From Comamonas sp. (GTDB taxonomy: Bacteria > Pseudomonadota > Gammaproteobacteria > Burkholderiales > Burkholderiaceae_C): DNA of 64,000 bases. Where the stretch lies: positions 186,001-250,000 of the forward strand of contig JAJPEQ010000006.1 in assembly GCA_021166775.1 (NCBI GenBank). The letters run 5' to 3'. Shown piece by piece: positions 42,632 to 51,302 of the stretch. How positions within the stretch are numbered: the first letter of the stretch is position 1; every line of letters begins with the position of its first letter. Below the pieces are notes generated by a model that was given only the letters and a program-made list of their open reading frames with translations, was not told the origin of the DNA and did no database searches. Made by a program: the position numbers and the translations under genes.

Positions 42632-42859
42632 ATGAAAATCGCCATCGCCGCGGCGTTCATCGCCATCATTGCCAGTCTGGGAGCAGCGCTCCTGTACATG
42701 ATGCGGGGCGACCCCGACGATAACCGCGATTCGGGCTCGCGGATGGTCCATGCCCTGGCCGTGCGAGTCGGGCTGTCCATCGTCTTGTTCATTTGCCTGC
42801 TGCTCGCCTACAAGCTGGGATACATCCATCCCACGGGGCTGCGCGCCAGCGATCTCTGA
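42632..42859 (+). CDS. DUF2909 (twin transmembrane) protein
   Basis: A 75-residue protein with two membrane helices (about residues 3-24 and 40-60) joined by a charged loop (MMRGDPDDNRDSGSR). This matches the DUF2909 or twin-transmembrane family found beside cytochrome oxidase genes in betaproteobacteria. It is on the opposite strand to its neighbours, only 14 bp from the SURF1 start. GGAG lies upstream at a spacing of about 9. Function is unknown. Confidence 0.8.
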   Translation: MKIAIAAAFIAIIASLGAALLYMMRGDPDDNRDSGSRMVHALAVRVGLSIVLFICLLLAYKLGYIHPTGLRASDL

Positions 42860-42882
42860 GCGCCTGGACGCACGCGCCAATG

Positions 42883-42905
42883 AAAAAGCGCCTGACGGCG
42901 CTCTT
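42883..42905 (-). terminator. Bidirectional intrinsic terminator between ctaE and DUF2909
   Basis: A perfect 6-bp stem, AGCGCC / GGCGCT, with a 4-base loop has TTTTTC on the minus-strand side (ctaE) and CTTTC on the plus-strand side (DUF2909). Confidence 0.75.
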
Positions 42906-42934
42906 TCACATCGGCCGCACGAGATGGGGACCAC

Positions 42935-43816
42935 TCACAGCCAGTAGACCAGGATATACAGGCCGAGCCAGACCACATCGACGAAGTGCCAGTACCAGGC
43001 CGCACCTTCCAGGCCGAAATGATGCTTGGGCGTGAAATGCCCCGCCTGCAGGCGCAGTGTGATGAAGAACAGCGTCACCATGCCCACGAACACGTGAAAG
43101 CCGTGGAACCCGGTAAGCATGAAGAAGGTGGAGCCGTAAATCCCGGAATCGAGCCGCAGATTGAGCTCGGTATAGAGATGGTGATACTCGTAGCCCTGGA
43201 TGCACAGGAAGGTCAGCCCCAAAAGCACGGTCGCCCACATGAACCCAACGGCCTTGCTGCGATGGTCGGCAAGCAGCGCATGGTGCGCGATCGTGAGCGT
43301 CACGCCCGAAGACAGCAGCAACGCGGTGTTGATCGTCGGCAACCAGAACGGCCCCACCGTCGAGAAAGGCTCGACGATGCCGCCAGGCGACGCGGTGGCG
43401 CCCGCCGCCATGCTGGGCCAGATCGCCTTGAAATCCGGCCACAAGATGGTGTTCTGCAGATCCCCGAGCTCGGGCACCGAGTGTGCCCGCCCCCACCACA
43501 GCGCAGTGAAGAAGGCGCCGAAGAACATGACCTCGGAGAAGATGAACCAGCTCATGCCCCAGCGGTAGGAGACATCGATCTTGCGGCTGAAAAGCCCGGC
43601 CTCGCTTTCGTGGGTGGTGTCGCGAAACCAGTGGAACAACACCCACAACCACCAGACAATGCCGAAGAGCAGCGCCCATTGGCCCCAGTTGTAGCCATTC
43701 ATCCAGGTGGCCGCCCCCAAAATGACCCAGAACAGCCCGAAGGCCGCCATGATCGGGTGACGCGAAGGTTCGGGCACGAAATAGTACGGTGCGGTCCCTG
43801 GTGTCGTTGCGCTCAT
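42935..43816 (-). CDS. ctaE: Cytochrome c oxidase subunit III
   Basis: A 293-residue membrane subunit of the aa3 oxidase with seven helices. Conserved parts include WGMSWFIFSEVMFFGAFFTA near residue 98, GYEYHHLYTELNL near residue 205 and the C-terminal GLEGAAWYWHFVDVVWLGLY with the Glu and His of the family. It lacks cofactors and supports proton uptake into subunit I. The ATG at 43816 was preferred over an upstream extension. It lies 54 bp after the DUF2970 gene. Confidence 0.96.
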   Translation of the reverse strand: MSATTPGTAPYYFVPEPSRHPIMAAFGLFWVILGAATWMNGYNWGQWALLFGIVWWLWVLFHWFRDTTHESEAGLFSRKIDVSYRWGMSWFIFSEVMFFGAFFTALWWGRAHSVPELGDLQNTILWPDFKAIWPSMAAGATASPGGIVEPFSTVGPFWLPTINTALLLSSGVTLTIAHHALLADHRSKAVGFMWATVLLGLTFLCIQGYEYHHLYTELNLRLDSGIYGSTFFMLTGFHGFHVFVGMVTLFFITLRLQAGHFTPKHHFGLEGAAWYWHFVDVVWLGLYILVYWL

Positions 43817-43870
43817 TTTTACTCCTCGTTCTTCGGTTTTCCGGTCAATACCCAATCGCCAGCCCTGTGC

Positions 43871-44068
43871 TCACGCGATCCAGTGCACCAGCGCCATCAA
43901 TGCCAGCACAAATACAAACACCGCCCCCAGCGCCGTAAACATCAACGGCACGATTCCCACCGAGCGCTGGTCTTCGCGATGGCGCGCTCCATTGCGGATG
44001 CCGATGAGCGACCAAGCCACCATGCGCAGCGTCTGCTGCCACGAGCCCCGCTCGGACGGCGCCGTCAT
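43871..44068 (-). CDS. DUF2970 small membrane protein
   Basis: A 65-residue single-helix protein. The N-terminal part TLRMVAWSLIGIRNGARHRED and the C-terminal helix VPLMFTALGAVFVFVLALMAL match the DUF2970 family. Its start overlaps ctaG by 4 bp, so it is translated with the oxidase genes. A role in oxidase assembly is an inference from position. Confidence 0.82.
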   Translation of the reverse strand: MTAPSERGSWQQTLRMVAWSLIGIRNGARHREDQRSVGIVPLMFTALGAVFVFVLALMALVHWIA

Positions 44069-44694
44069 GACCCTGCCCTGGTTGCGGGCACGGCCTGCGC
44101 TGGTGCCAGGGCCGTGGACTGCGGAGCCGTCGGCGTGCGCCCTCCAACCTCGAAGAACGTGTAGGAAAGCGTGATGGTCTGCACATCCCGGGTCAGCTTC
44201 GGATCGATCACGAATGTGACCGGCCATTGCTTCTTCTCGCCCGGGTCCAGCGTGTACTGGTTGAAGCAGAAGCACTCCAACTTGTGGAAGTGCGGGCCTG
44301 CCTGGCGCGGCGCGTAGCTTGGAATGGCCTGCGCCGACATGCGCCTGTCCTGCACGTTCTGAAATTCGTACATGACCGTGGCCAGTTCGCCCGGATGGAC
44401 CTGCATGGTGGTTTTCTCGGGCTTGAAGTGCCAGGGGCCACGGGCGTTGGCATCGAACTGCACGGTGATCGTGCGCGAGAGATCGACCTGGGTATTGCTC
44501 GCCAAGGTCTTAGCGGAATCACCGGTGTAGCCGTTGCCTGGCACCTGACCTTCCTGCCGCGACAGGACATTGATCCCCGTGGCCTCGCAAATCGCCCGGT
44601 ACAGCGGCACCAGGGTATAGCCGAACGCGAACATGCCGCAGGCCACCACCACAAGCTTGGCAACCATCTTGACGTTTTCGGCGCGAAGATTCAT
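44065..44694 (-). CDS. ctaG: Cytochrome c oxidase assembly protein CtaG (Cox11)
   Basis: A 209-residue protein with an N-terminal membrane helix and a periplasmic immunoglobulin-like domain that delivers copper to CuB of subunit I. The copper-binding motif ECFCFNQYTLDPGE near residue 138 is intact. It lies 3 bp after the 37-codon gene and overlaps DUF2970 by 4 bp. Confidence 0.95.
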   Translation of the reverse strand: MNLRAENVKMVAKLVVVACGMFAFGYTLVPLYRAICEATGINVLSRQEGQVPGNGYTGDSAKTLASNTQVDLSRTITVQFDANARGPWHFKPEKTTMQVHPGELATVMYEFQNVQDRRMSAQAIPSYAPRQAGPHFHKLECFCFNQYTLDPGEKKQWPVTFVIDPKLTRDVQTITLSYTFFEVGGRTPTAPQSTALAPAQAVPATRAGS

Positions 44695-44697
44695 GCC

Positions 44698-44811
44698 TCA
44701 GCCCCCCATCATGGCCCAGCGTACCATGATGCCAAAGAACAGCGTCAGCACGATGGAGGCCAGGATCAGCCCCAATCGCAGATTGTGTTTGCGCTGCTCC
44801 TGGCTGGTCAT
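44698..44811 (-). CDS. Cytochrome oxidase small assembly protein (37 residues)
   Basis: A 37-codon gene with an ATG at 44811: a basic N-terminus (MTSQEQRKHNLRLG) and one membrane helix (LILASIVLTLFFGIMVRW). It lies 26 bp after ctaD and 3 bp before ctaG, exactly where annotators place the cytochrome oxidase small assembly protein in Burkholderiales. It is too short for many gene finders. A role beside CtaG is inferred from position. Confidence 0.75.
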   Translation of the reverse strand: MTSQEQRKHNLRLGLILASIVLTLFFGIMVRWAMMGG

Positions 44812-44837
44812 ATCTCGTTTCTCCACTCCAACGGGCT

Positions 44838-46475
44838 TCAACCGACGATGCGCGCTGCCGTCGCGTCGAGCTTGGGCGGCGTCGTGAAGGAATGGAAAGG
44901 CGCAGGCGAAGGCAACTCCCACTCCAGACCGTAAACCGCACCTTCCCAGGGACGCTGAGGCGCCTTGGCGCCCTTGCCACGCATGAGCGGCAGCGCCACC
45001 GCCAGGAAGAAGTACAGCTGAGCCGCACCGAAGAAGAACGCACCGATGGAGGCGATCATGTTGAAGTTGGCAAACTGCATCGGGTAGTCCGCATAGCGGC
45101 GCGGCATGCCTGCGAGCCCCAGGAAGTGCATGGGGAAGAACGCCACGTTGAACGAAATCATCGACCACCAGAAGTGGATCTTGCCGCGCGTTTCACTGTA
45201 CATGTACCCGGTCCACTTGGGCGACCAATAGTAGAACGCGCCGTAAATCGCAAACAGCGACCCGGCAACGAGCACGTAATGGAAGTGCGCGATGATGTAG
45301 TAGGTGTCCTGGATCTGCGTGTCCACCGGCACCACCGCGGGGATCACGCCAGTGAAGCCGCCGATGGTGAACACGAAGATGAAACCCACGGCCCAGAGCA
45401 TGGGCGTTTCAAAGCTCATCGAACCGCGCCACATCGTCGCGGTCCAGTTGAACACCTTCACGCCCGTGGGGATCGCGATGAGCATCGTGCCGTACATGAA
45501 GAACAGCTGACCGGTGACCGGCATGCCAACGGTGAACATGTGGTGTGCCCAAACGATCATCGACAGCGTCGCGATCGCGGCAATCGCGTACACCATGGAG
45601 GTGTAGCCGAAGAGGCGCTTGCGCGCGAACGCCGGGATGATCTCGCTGATCATGCCGAACGCGGGCAGGATCATGATGTAGACCTCGGGGTGACCGAAGA
45701 ACCAGAAGATGTGCTGCATCATCACCGGATCACCGCCGCCGGCGGACACGAAGAAGTTCGTGCCGAAGTGACGGTCCGTCAGGGTCATGGTGAGCACGCC
45801 CGCGAACACCGGCATCACCGCCAGCAGCAGGTAGGCCGTGATGAGCCAGCTCCAGCAGAACATCGGCATCTGCATGAGCTTCATGCCGGGCGCACGCATG
45901 TTCAGGATAGTGACGATGATGTTGATCGCACCCATGATCGACGATGCGCCCATGAGGTGCAGCGAGAAGATCGCGTAGTCGAGCGACATCGGCATCTGCA
46001 GCGAGAGCGGCGCATACAGCGTCCAGCCGCCGGCGGGCGCGCCTCCGGGCATGAAGAACGTGGCCGAGAGCATGATCCCCGCGGGCACGAGCAGCCAGAA
46101 GCTGAAGTTGTTCATGCGCGCGAACGCCATGTCGGATGCACCGATCTGCAGCGGAACCATCCAGTTGGCGAAGCCCACGAAGGCCGGCATGATGGCGCCG
46201 AACACCATGATGAGGCCGTGCATCGTGGTGAACGAGTTGAACATCTCGGGGTTGACGATCTGCAAACCGGGCTCGAACAGCTCGGCGCGGATCAGCATGG
46301 CCAGCGTCCCCCCCACCATCAGCATGGTGAAGGAGAACAGCAGATACAGCGTGCCGATGTCCTTGTGGTTGGTGGCGAAGACCCACCGGCGCCAGCCCGT
46401 CGGCACATGATGGTGGTCATCGTGTGCCTGCGCAAAACCACCTGCCTGGCCGTGGTTGTCCAAAACTGCACTCAT
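44838..46475 (-). CDS. ctaD: Cytochrome c oxidase subunit I
   Basis: A 545-residue catalytic subunit of the aa3 oxidase with 12 helices. The active-site segment [20 protein letters not shown] near residue 250 carries the CuB His and the cross-linked His-Tyr pair. Heme ligands lie in [14 protein letters not shown] near residue 80 and in [13 protein letters not shown] near residue 390. It reduces O2 to water and pumps protons. It lies 34 bp after ctaC. Confidence 0.97.
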   Translation of the reverse strand: MSAVLDNHGQAGGFAQAHDDHHHVPTGWRRWVFATNHKDIGTLYLLFSFTMLMVGGTLAMLIRAELFEPGLQIVNPEMFNSFTTMHGLIMVFGAIMPAFVGFANWMVPLQIGASDMAFARMNNFSFWLLVPAGIMLSATFFMPGGAPAGGWTLYAPLSLQMPMSLDYAIFSLHLMGASSIMGAINIIVTILNMRAPGMKLMQMPMFCWSWLITAYLLLAVMPVFAGVLTMTLTDRHFGTNFFVSAGGGDPVMMQHIFWFFGHPEVYIMILPAFGMISEIIPAFARKRLFGYTSMVYAIAAIATLSMIVWAHHMFTVGMPVTGQLFFMYGTMLIAIPTGVKVFNWTATMWRGSMSFETPMLWAVGFIFVFTIGGFTGVIPAVVPVDTQIQDTYYIIAHFHYVLVAGSLFAIYGAFYYWSPKWTGYMYSETRGKIHFWWSMISFNVAFFPMHFLGLAGMPRRYADYPMQFANFNMIASIGAFFFGAAQLYFFLAVALPLMRGKGAKAPQRPWEGAVYGLEWELPSPAPFHSFTTPPKLDATAARIVG

Positions 46476-46509
46476 GCTCGACTCCTCGTTATGCGTTGTG
46501 CATCAGCAC

Positions 46510-47412
46510 TCATTGGGCTCGCTGGGCCACGACGACGGAAGCAGCTGCCGCCTGGCTGACTTTCGCCGCGCCATCCGCACCTGAGGCGGACTTCTTCTTC
46601 AGTTGTTCCTGAACCCACTTGCTGTAATCCTCGCCCGAGACGACCTTCACGTGGATGGGCATGTAGGCGTGTTCCTTGCCGCACAGCTCGGCGCACTGGC
46701 CGTAGTAGTCACCGATTTTTTCAGCCTTGAACCAGGTATCGCGCACGAAACCGGGAATGGCGTCCTGCTTGACACCGAACGACGGGACGAACCACGAATG
46801 GATGACGTCGTTGGCGGTGGTGATGACCCGCACCTTCTTGTTGACGGGCACCACCAGGGGTTGGTCCACCTTCAGCAGGTAGTCATCTCCCTGGGGGGTT
46901 CCGGCGCTCGAGAGGGCGCGCTGCGCCGGGTCCAGGGTGGAGAGGAAGCCGATGCCTTCGCCCTCACCCGACAGATAGTCATAACCCCATTTCCACTGGT
47001 AGCCCGTCGCCTTGATGGTCAGGTCGGGGTTGCTCGTGTCCTTCTGCGCGATGATCACCTTGGTGGCCGGCGCCGCCATGCCGATCACGATGAGGAAGGG
47101 GACGATGGTCCAGGTCACCTCGACCACCGTGGACTCGTGGAAATTGGCCGACTTGGCGCCACGCGACTTGCGGTGATTCAGAATGGAATAGAACATCACT
47201 CCGAAGACACCGATGAAGATCAGCGAGCAGATGATCAGCAGCATCCAGTGCAGATCGATTTGCGCTTCCGCGATCTTGGTGACAGGCGGGTGCAGGTTCA
47301 ATTGATTGACCGCCGGCCCCCCGGGGAGATCCTGAACCGCGTGGGCCGTGGTGGCCAACCAGGTGCTGCACAGAAGCAACGGGGCAGCCAGTCGGTTGGA
47401 AATGCTCTTCAT
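46510..47412 (-). CDS. ctaC: Cytochrome c oxidase subunit II (CuA)
   Basis: A 300-residue subunit with a signal peptide (LLLCSTWLATTAHA), two membrane helices (LLIICSLIFIGVFGVMFYSI and VTWTIVPFLIVIGMAAPATK) and a cupredoxin domain. The CuA ligands are in CAELCGKEHAYMPIHV. It receives electrons from cytochrome c. No C-terminal cytochrome c domain is fused, so it is the aa3 type rather than caa3. The ATG at 47412 was chosen because the upstream extension is not hydrophobic. It is the first gene of the oxidase cluster. Confidence 0.96.
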   Translation of the reverse strand: MKSISNRLAAPLLLCSTWLATTAHAVQDLPGGPAVNQLNLHPPVTKIAEAQIDLHWMLLIICSLIFIGVFGVMFYSILNHRKSRGAKSANFHESTVVEVTWTIVPFLIVIGMAAPATKVIIAQKDTSNPDLTIKATGYQWKWGYDYLSGEGEGIGFLSTLDPAQRALSSAGTPQGDDYLLKVDQPLVVPVNKKVRVITTANDVIHSWFVPSFGVKQDAIPGFVRDTWFKAEKIGDYYGQCAELCGKEHAYMPIHVKVVSGEDYSKWVQEQLKKKSASGADGAAKVSQAAAASVVVAQRAQ

Positions 47413-47739
47413 AGTTCTCCCACTTCTCTGCAAAGCACGATCAGCGCAGGCAGACGCCCACGCACCAGCGGCCGCCAGCACCGCGCCAGCCTTTCGGGGC
47501 TCGCGCGCCACCAGATGCCGCGTACGACGATCCGGGTGCGCCGCAACGTGGCGACGCATATTCATTTTTTTCAACACTACCAATGTTCATGCGAGCCGCT
47601 GATGCGGCGCGTTGTCTCCGTTCGCGGCCACTCCTGGCACCACCATCGAGCGCTGCGGCAGGCGCTTCGGCCTGCGTTGTTGCGCCCTTGTCGCGGTCTG
47701 CAGGGCAACCGTTCCTTGTCAATCGAAAATTTTAACCAC
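47413..47739 (-). promoter_or_regulatory. Long leader upstream of ctaC (presumed cta promoter region)
   Basis: This 327-bp gap between ctaC and the methyltransferase gene shows no gene that I can support. The only promoter-like pair on the minus strand is TTGGTA (47578-47583) and TATGCG (47555-47560), 17 bases apart in an A-rich patch. The -10 match is poor. A consensus TTGACA occurs further upstream without a good -10. The cta promoter is expected here, but its position is not settled. Confidence 0.3.
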
Positions 47740-48663
47740 TTATGCGTCGGGGTGTTGGCCGACACCCTGATTTGCGCCGATCTGGGCCAGGTATTGCGTT
47801 TTGGTCTTGGTCCAGGTGCGCTGCTCGCGCGGTGCGCGCGGTGTGGGTTTGAAGGCGTGGCCGTAGATGATCTCGAAAGTCAGCGCGAGTTGCCCGCCAT
47901 TGTTTTCATCGACGAGCTCCTCGGCGATGGCGCTTTCCAACCGCTGCCGCCAGTGGCGCCCACGCAACGCGGGAAAGCGCTGCGGCTGCAGGTTGCGCCC
48001 CAGGCCGCGCAGTTCCTGCAGCAGACGCCCGGGCGAAGTGAACGTGAGAATGATGCGCTCCATATCCATCACCGGTTCGGCGAAACCGGCGGCCGCCAGC
48101 ATGTCGCCCCAGTCGTGCATGTCGGTGAAGGCATGGCTGGGCTCGGGCCAGCCCAGTTTCGCGTACACGGCGCGCAACTCGCGCAGGGTGTCCGGGCCCA
48201 AACACGAAAACATGACGAATCCGTCGGGACCCAGCATCTTGTGCCACTGCGCCATGAGGGCCTGCGGCTGCGCCGTCATGTGCAACGACATGTTGGCCCA
48301 CACCATCTGCATGCTCGCCGGCGTTGGCTCCCCGAAATGCACGGCCGGGCCGAGCCAGCGCGCCGCATTCCACCACGGACGCCGCAAGCGCGCGCGCGCC
48401 AGGGCACGTGCCGACGCACTCGTGGTTTCATGCACCCACTGTTCGGCCTTGGGCAGACCGGCCGCAATGAGCGCATGCGCCTGCATGCCGCCACGCACCG
48501 GGTCCCAATCACACCAATTGCCGGGCGGAATCACGATCCAGCTCAGACGCTCCTGCATGCGCCGCGCTACCTCCTCGTGCAGCCACGGCGAGGGTTCCTG
48601 GGCCAGGGTATGCCAGCGCGCGGCGGCAACGGGGTCGATGGTGGGGGGGCTTTTTTCGGGCAT
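47740..48663 (-). CDS. SAM-dependent methyltransferase, BioC-like
   Basis: A 307-residue class I methyltransferase. The segment VWANMSLHMTAQPQALM with GFVMFSCLGPDTLRELR near residue 155 and TDMHDWGDMLAAAGFAEPVMD near residue 180 is characteristic of BioC-type malonyl-ACP O-methyltransferases. The canonical SAM-binding G-x-G-x-G motif of BioC is not obvious in the N-terminal part, so it may be a degenerate or retargeted member. No bio genes lie nearby. The ATG at 48663 has AGGAC 5 bases upstream. Confidence 0.78.
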   Translation of the reverse strand: MPEKSPPTIDPVAAARWHTLAQEPSPWLHEEVARRMQERLSWIVIPPGNWCDWDPVRGGMQAHALIAAGLPKAEQWVHETTSASARALARARLRRPWWNAARWLGPAVHFGEPTPASMQMVWANMSLHMTAQPQALMAQWHKMLGPDGFVMFSCLGPDTLRELRAVYAKLGWPEPSHAFTDMHDWGDMLAAAGFAEPVMDMERIILTFTSPGRLLQELRGLGRNLQPQRFPALRGRHWRQRLESAIAEELVDENNGGQLALTFEIIYGHAFKPTPRAPREQRTWTKTKTQYLAQIGANQGVGQHPDA

Positions 48664-48698
48664 GGTGTCCTGCAAACCGGCGCGAGTATATTGACCCC

Positions 48699-49406
48699 AT
48701 GCCCTTCACACGGTCACTGGGGACATCCCGCGCCTTCCGCGACTGGCTGCCCAGCCAGTGCGCGATCTGCCGGGCCTGGCCCTCGCAGCGGATCTGCACT
48801 GCCTGCCTGGCCCGTTTTGCCCCCGCGATGGCCCGCTGCGCCGGTTGCGCCGCCCGCGTGCCTGACGGCGTGAGTCGCTGCGGGCTGTGTCTGCGCGAGC
48901 CCACCGGGCTCGACACCTGCATCGCGGCCGTCGACTACGGCTGGCCATGGGCAGACCTCGTGACCCGACTCAAATTTCACGGCGAACCCGGGCTGGCGGC
49001 CCCGCTCGCACAGATCATGCGCGGTGCCGAGGGCGCGGACCAGGCGCTGCGCACCTGCGATGCCGTCGTGCCCATTCCGCTCGCCCCGCAGCGTCTGCGC
49101 CAGCGCGGGTACAACCAGTCTCTTTTGCTCGCGCGGCAGATGCACCCCGGAAAACTGCGTCACCAATGGCTGGAACGCACGCATGAAACCGACGCGCAAA
49201 GCGGCCTCGGTCGGCGCGAACGCCTGCGCAATCTGCTCGGGGCATTCGCGGTGCCCGCCGACGCAGGCGCCGCGCTGCAGGGCAGTCACGTGCTGCTGGT
49301 GGACGATGTCATGACGACCGGAGCCACTTTGCGCGCGGCCGCCCGCGCCCTGTGCAATGCTGGAGCCGCGCGGATCTCCGCCCTGGTCTTCGCACGTACC
49401 CCCTGA
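48699..49406 (+). CDS. ComF family phosphoribosyltransferase-like protein
   Basis: A 235-residue ComF/GntX-type protein. An N-terminal zinc-finger region (CAICRAWPSQRICTACLA, then CAGCAARV and CGLCL) is followed by a PRTase domain with PIPLAPQRLRQRGYNQSLLLA and the PRPP motif VLLVDDVMTTGATL near residue 195. ComF acts in DNA uptake in some bacteria, but its activity here is not settled. It is divergent from the methyltransferase (35 bp), and trmL follows by 31 bp. Confidence 0.9.
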   Translation: MPFTRSLGTSRAFRDWLPSQCAICRAWPSQRICTACLARFAPAMARCAGCAARVPDGVSRCGLCLREPTGLDTCIAAVDYGWPWADLVTRLKFHGEPGLAAPLAQIMRGAEGADQALRTCDAVVPIPLAPQRLRQRGYNQSLLLARQMHPGKLRHQWLERTHETDAQSGLGRRERLRNLLGAFAVPADAGAALQGSHVLLVDDVMTTGATLRAAARALCNAGAARISALVFARTP

Positions 49407-49437
49407 TACCGGGCGGCGCGGACCGACAATCAGGGCC

Positions 49438-49929
49438 ATGTTTCACATCGTCCTGGTCGAACCCGAAATCCCGCCCAACACGGGCAACATCATCCGCCTG
49501 GCGGCCAACACAGGGTGCCAGCTGCATCTGGTCGAACCGCTGGGCTTCGCCATGGAAGACCGGCTGCTGCGCCGCGCCGGGCTGGACTATCACGAATGGG
49601 CCGACGTGCGCCGCCATGCGAGCTGGCCCGCCCTGCTCGACGAAGAGCGCCCCGACGCCAACCGGATGTTCGCATTCACGACGCACGGCACACGCTCGGT
49701 CTACGACACCTCATTCGCGCCTGGCGACTGGCTGGTCTTCGGCTGCGAGACGCGAGGTCTGGCGCCAGCGCTGCGCGAGCGCTTCGCAGCGCCGCGGCGC
49801 CTGCGGCTGCCGATGCGGCCCGAGCAGCGCAGTCTGAACCTCTCCAACGCCGTGGCCGTGGCCGTGTTCGAGGCGTGGCGGCAAAACGGCTTTGCCGGCA
49901 GCGCCAGCCTTCAAGGTGCCGCGCCGTAG
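49438..49929 (+). CDS. trmL: tRNA (cytidine(34)-2'-O)-methyltransferase
   Basis: A 163-residue SPOUT-family knotted methyltransferase that 2'-O-methylates the wobble nucleotide of leucine tRNAs. Motifs are PEIPPNTGNIIRLAANTG near residue 9, LVFGCETRGLA near residue 100 and RSLNLSNAVAVAVFEAW near residue 132. The ATG at 49438 begins the canonical MFHIVLVEPEIP. Its last 19 bases overlap the end of the convergent MaoC gene. Confidence 0.94.
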   Translation: MFHIVLVEPEIPPNTGNIIRLAANTGCQLHLVEPLGFAMEDRLLRRAGLDYHEWADVRRHASWPALLDEERPDANRMFAFTTHGTRSVYDTSFAPGDWLVFGCETRGLAPALRERFAAPRRLRLPMRPEQRSLNLSNAVAVAVFEAWRQNGFAGSASLQGAAP

Positions 49930-50375
49930 CTGCGCACCAACGATTCGGCAACGCAAACCGGCTTGTCGCCGCCCTCACGCTCCACGACGACCTCCCAGGT
50001 CATCTGCACACCGTCGGGCTGCAGCGGCTCCATGGCGATCAAACTCAGACGGGCACGCAGGCGTGAGCCCACGGGCACCGGCGCCGGAAAACGCACGCGG
50101 TTCAGGCCGTAGTTGATGCCCATGCGCGCGCCCTCGATGGCAAAAGCCTGCTCGAAAAAAGAGGCCAGCAGCGACAGCGTGAGAAAACCATGCGCCACGG
50201 TGCCTCCGAAAGGCCCGGTGGCGGCGCGCGCGGCATCGACATGGATCCATTGATGATCGCCCGTGGCCTGCGCAAACTGGTCGATGCGCTGCTGCGTGAT
50301 CTCTGTCCAGCCGGTGACGACCACTTCCTGCCCGACACAAGCGGCCAGCTCGCTGTAATTCCTGAAAACTCTCAT
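49911..50375 (-). CDS. MaoC family dehydratase (R-specific enoyl-CoA hydratase-like)
   Basis: A 154-residue hot-dog-fold protein. The catalytic FAQATGDHQWIHVD near residue 36 holds the Asp/His pair of the hydratase-2 motif. GPFGGTVAHGFLTLSLLASF near residue 54 and YGLNRVRFPAPVPVGSRLRA near residue 90 are family-typical. It probably hydrates (R)-enoyl-CoA esters, but the chain length is unknown. It lies 64 bp after the ParA-like gene. Confidence 0.9.
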   Translation of the reverse strand: MRVFRNYSELAACVGQEVVVTGWTEITQQRIDQFAQATGDHQWIHVDAARAATGPFGGTVAHGFLTLSLLASFFEQAFAIEGARMGINYGLNRVRFPAPVPVGSRLRARLSLIAMEPLQPDGVQMTWEVVVEREGGDKPVCVAESLVRSYGAAP

Positions 50376-50439
50376 GCCCGGCAATGTAGCGCCAGCCCTG
50401 GCGCCGCAAAGTCGAGCAGGCGACAGCGCGGCGCTTCCC

Positions 50440-51060
50440 TCAGACGTGATCCAGCCACTTGCACAGCGGCTGCCACTGCTCGAGGTCGCGCGCAACGCGC
50501 GAGGGCGTGAGGTCGAACAGCGTGAGCCCGTGCGCCGCCAGATGCACGTAGTTCTGCGTGCTGCGCAGGAAACCGAGCACCGGCAGGCCGAGCGTCGCGA
50601 CGAATTCCTGCAGCTGGTCTGCCGCCAGGGTGCGCTCGTCCACCCGCATGCCCACGATGCCGATGCGCTTGGGGTTGTCGACGTGCAGTTCATGCAGTTC
50701 ATCGAGAAACTGGCGCGTGGCGAAAATATCGAACACGCTCGCCTGCAGCGGCACCACGATGCGATCGGCCTTGCGCAGCACATCCTTGAGCCGCCAGCCC
50801 TGCAGCCCCGCCGGGGTATCGAGCACGGCGCTGCGCGCGTCGCGCGGGGGCCGGCCCAGCCAGTCTGGGCTGGCCTCCCACAGTTCGATCGTCCGCGCTG
50901 CCTGCGGGCGCTGTGACAGCCACCAGCGCGCCGACTGCTGCCCATCGATGTCGCCCAGAGCCACCGAGTGGCCACGGCTGGCGTAATAGCCGGCGATATT
51001 CGTCGCCAGCGTGGATTTGCCAACGCCACCCTTGGGGTTGGCCACCGCGATCAATGCCAT
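50440..51060 (-). CDS. Orphan ParA/MinD-family ATPase
   Basis: A 206-residue P-loop ATPase. The deviant Walker A (PKGGVGKST, residues 9-17), DIDGQQSARWW near residue 38 and LDTPAGLQG near residue 84 match ParA-type proteins. No parB, centromere repeats or chromosome-partition genes lie nearby, so it is not the chromosomal parA. The cargo is unknown. I start it at the ATG at 51060. Confidence 0.87.
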   Translation of the reverse strand: MALIAVANPKGGVGKSTLATNIAGYYASRGHSVALGDIDGQQSARWWLSQRPQAARTIELWEASPDWLGRPPRDARSAVLDTPAGLQGWRLKDVLRKADRIVVPLQASVFDIFATRQFLDELHELHVDNPKRIGIVGMRVDERTLAADQLQEFVATLGLPVLGFLRSTQNYVHLAAHGLTLFDLTPSRVARDLEQWQPLCKWLDHV

Positions 51061-51302
51061 GTCGCACACTTCCATCGAAAATGGCCTTCAGCCATTGCAA
51101 CACAACCGCGGCACGCTACGAATTTGAGCAAGGAACAAATGGCGATAACGTCCGCACCAAAGGCAGCCTACTCTAACGCACGGCACGCGCCCGAGCGCCA
51201 TGTCAACCCACATGCACGAAAATGGGTTGCAGATGCGCGGGTCCGCGAGCCGCAGCCGCGTTTAGGCACCTGAACACCACTCCAGCCCATCTCCCACACA
51301 CC

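Noticed and set aside
50440-51060. Possible chromosome partition locus
   Set aside because: The ParA-like gene has no ParB partner, no parS-like repeats and no origin genes (dnaA, gidA) nearby.
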